The position numbers were made by a program, and so were the translations under genes. The notes beneath the pieces were generated by a model. That model saw nothing but the letters and a program-made list of their open reading frames with translations, made no database searches and was not told the DNA's origin. Positions 63,924 to 64,000 of a DNA stretch of 64,000 nt are shown here, piece by piece (positions within the stretch are counted from its first letter, which is position 1; each line of letters begins with the position of its first letter). The stretch spans positions 124,001-188,000 of the forward strand of contig CAILCG010000024.1 in assembly GCA_903832665.1 (NCBI GenBank). Direction: 5' to 3'. This stretch comes from an uncultured Methanomicrobiales archaeon. GTDB taxonomy: Archaea > Halobacteriota > Methanomicrobia > Methanomicrobiales > Methanospirillaceae.

Positions 63924-64000
63924 GTTTTGATGGTATATAGTGTTAATAGTTTTTTAAAAACAGGATGCCGTGCGGTGGACGATCACAAATCTCCGGCAAG

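Overview
The window is a chromosomal segment of a methanogenic archaeon. It carries two methanogenesis-marker genes (Mmp2, Mmp4), an archaeal histone, an archaeal-type S-adenosylmethionine synthetase, RfcL with a C-terminal PIP box, family B DNA polymerase, archaeal ThrRS and archaemetzincin. A bacterial-type UvrA/UvrB/UvrC set and many PAS-domain histidine kinases sit beside them. This mix, with moderately GC-rich coding DNA and AT-rich spacers, suggests the Methanomicrobiales, probably a Methanoregula-like organism. The taxon is inferred from gene content, not from any search.

Layout. 0-4 kb: end of an unknown gene, then SAM synthetase and hisG-hisA-hisB. 4.4-6.6 kb: histone and the overlapping mmp2-mmp4 pair. 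6.7-13.2 kb: rfcL, a UPF0146 gene and archaemetzincin back to back, small membrane and HEAT proteins, a protein with exact 72-bp tandem repeats, and a small tautomerase. 13.5-16.9 kb: a CBS-containing family II pyrophosphatase and a PAS histidine kinase. 17-21.4 kb: uvrA-uvrC. 21.7-30.5 kb: CorA, UPF0114, MsrA, two lipoproteins, DedA, a Ca-type P-ATPase and a helix-hairpin-helix protein. 30.6-41.8 kb: uvrB, a PAS sensor, proC, an AT-rich two-gene island of unknown function, mdh-polB and pyrD-pyrK. 41.8-45.8 kb: an AT-rich lipoprotein region and a duplicated sensor/kinase pair. 45.9-50.2 kb: an XPD-like helicase-ogt-mobA operon and a VapBC pair. 52-53.4 kb: purB. 53.5-60.9 kb: a run of four histidine kinases and one response regulator. 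61-64 kb: a nucleotidyltransferase/small-protein pair and thrS.

The most unusual signal is in the signalling genes. Four PAS/REC histidine kinases (breaks at about 15.60, 56.02, 58.63 and 59.84 kb) are each interrupted by a one-base discrepancy in a short homopolymer. I saw no comparable break in the housekeeping genes of the window. In two of them the downstream frame restarts on a start codon that overlaps the upstream stop. One kinase also has Asn in place of the phospho-acceptor His, one has a changed G1 box, and two other sensors have no ATPase domain. This could be sequencing error, decay, phase variation or programmed frameshifting, and it can be tested directly.

Other things worth attention are two copies of a double-hairpin intergenic element, the AT-rich island at 35-36.7 kb, an apparent nucleotidyltransferase toxin-antitoxin-like pair at 61-62 kb, a UvrC without the usual C-terminal HhH domain, and long gene-free spacers with degenerate repeats near 9.4, 25 and 51 kb. 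No rRNA, tRNA, CRISPR array, transposase or integrase was recognised.
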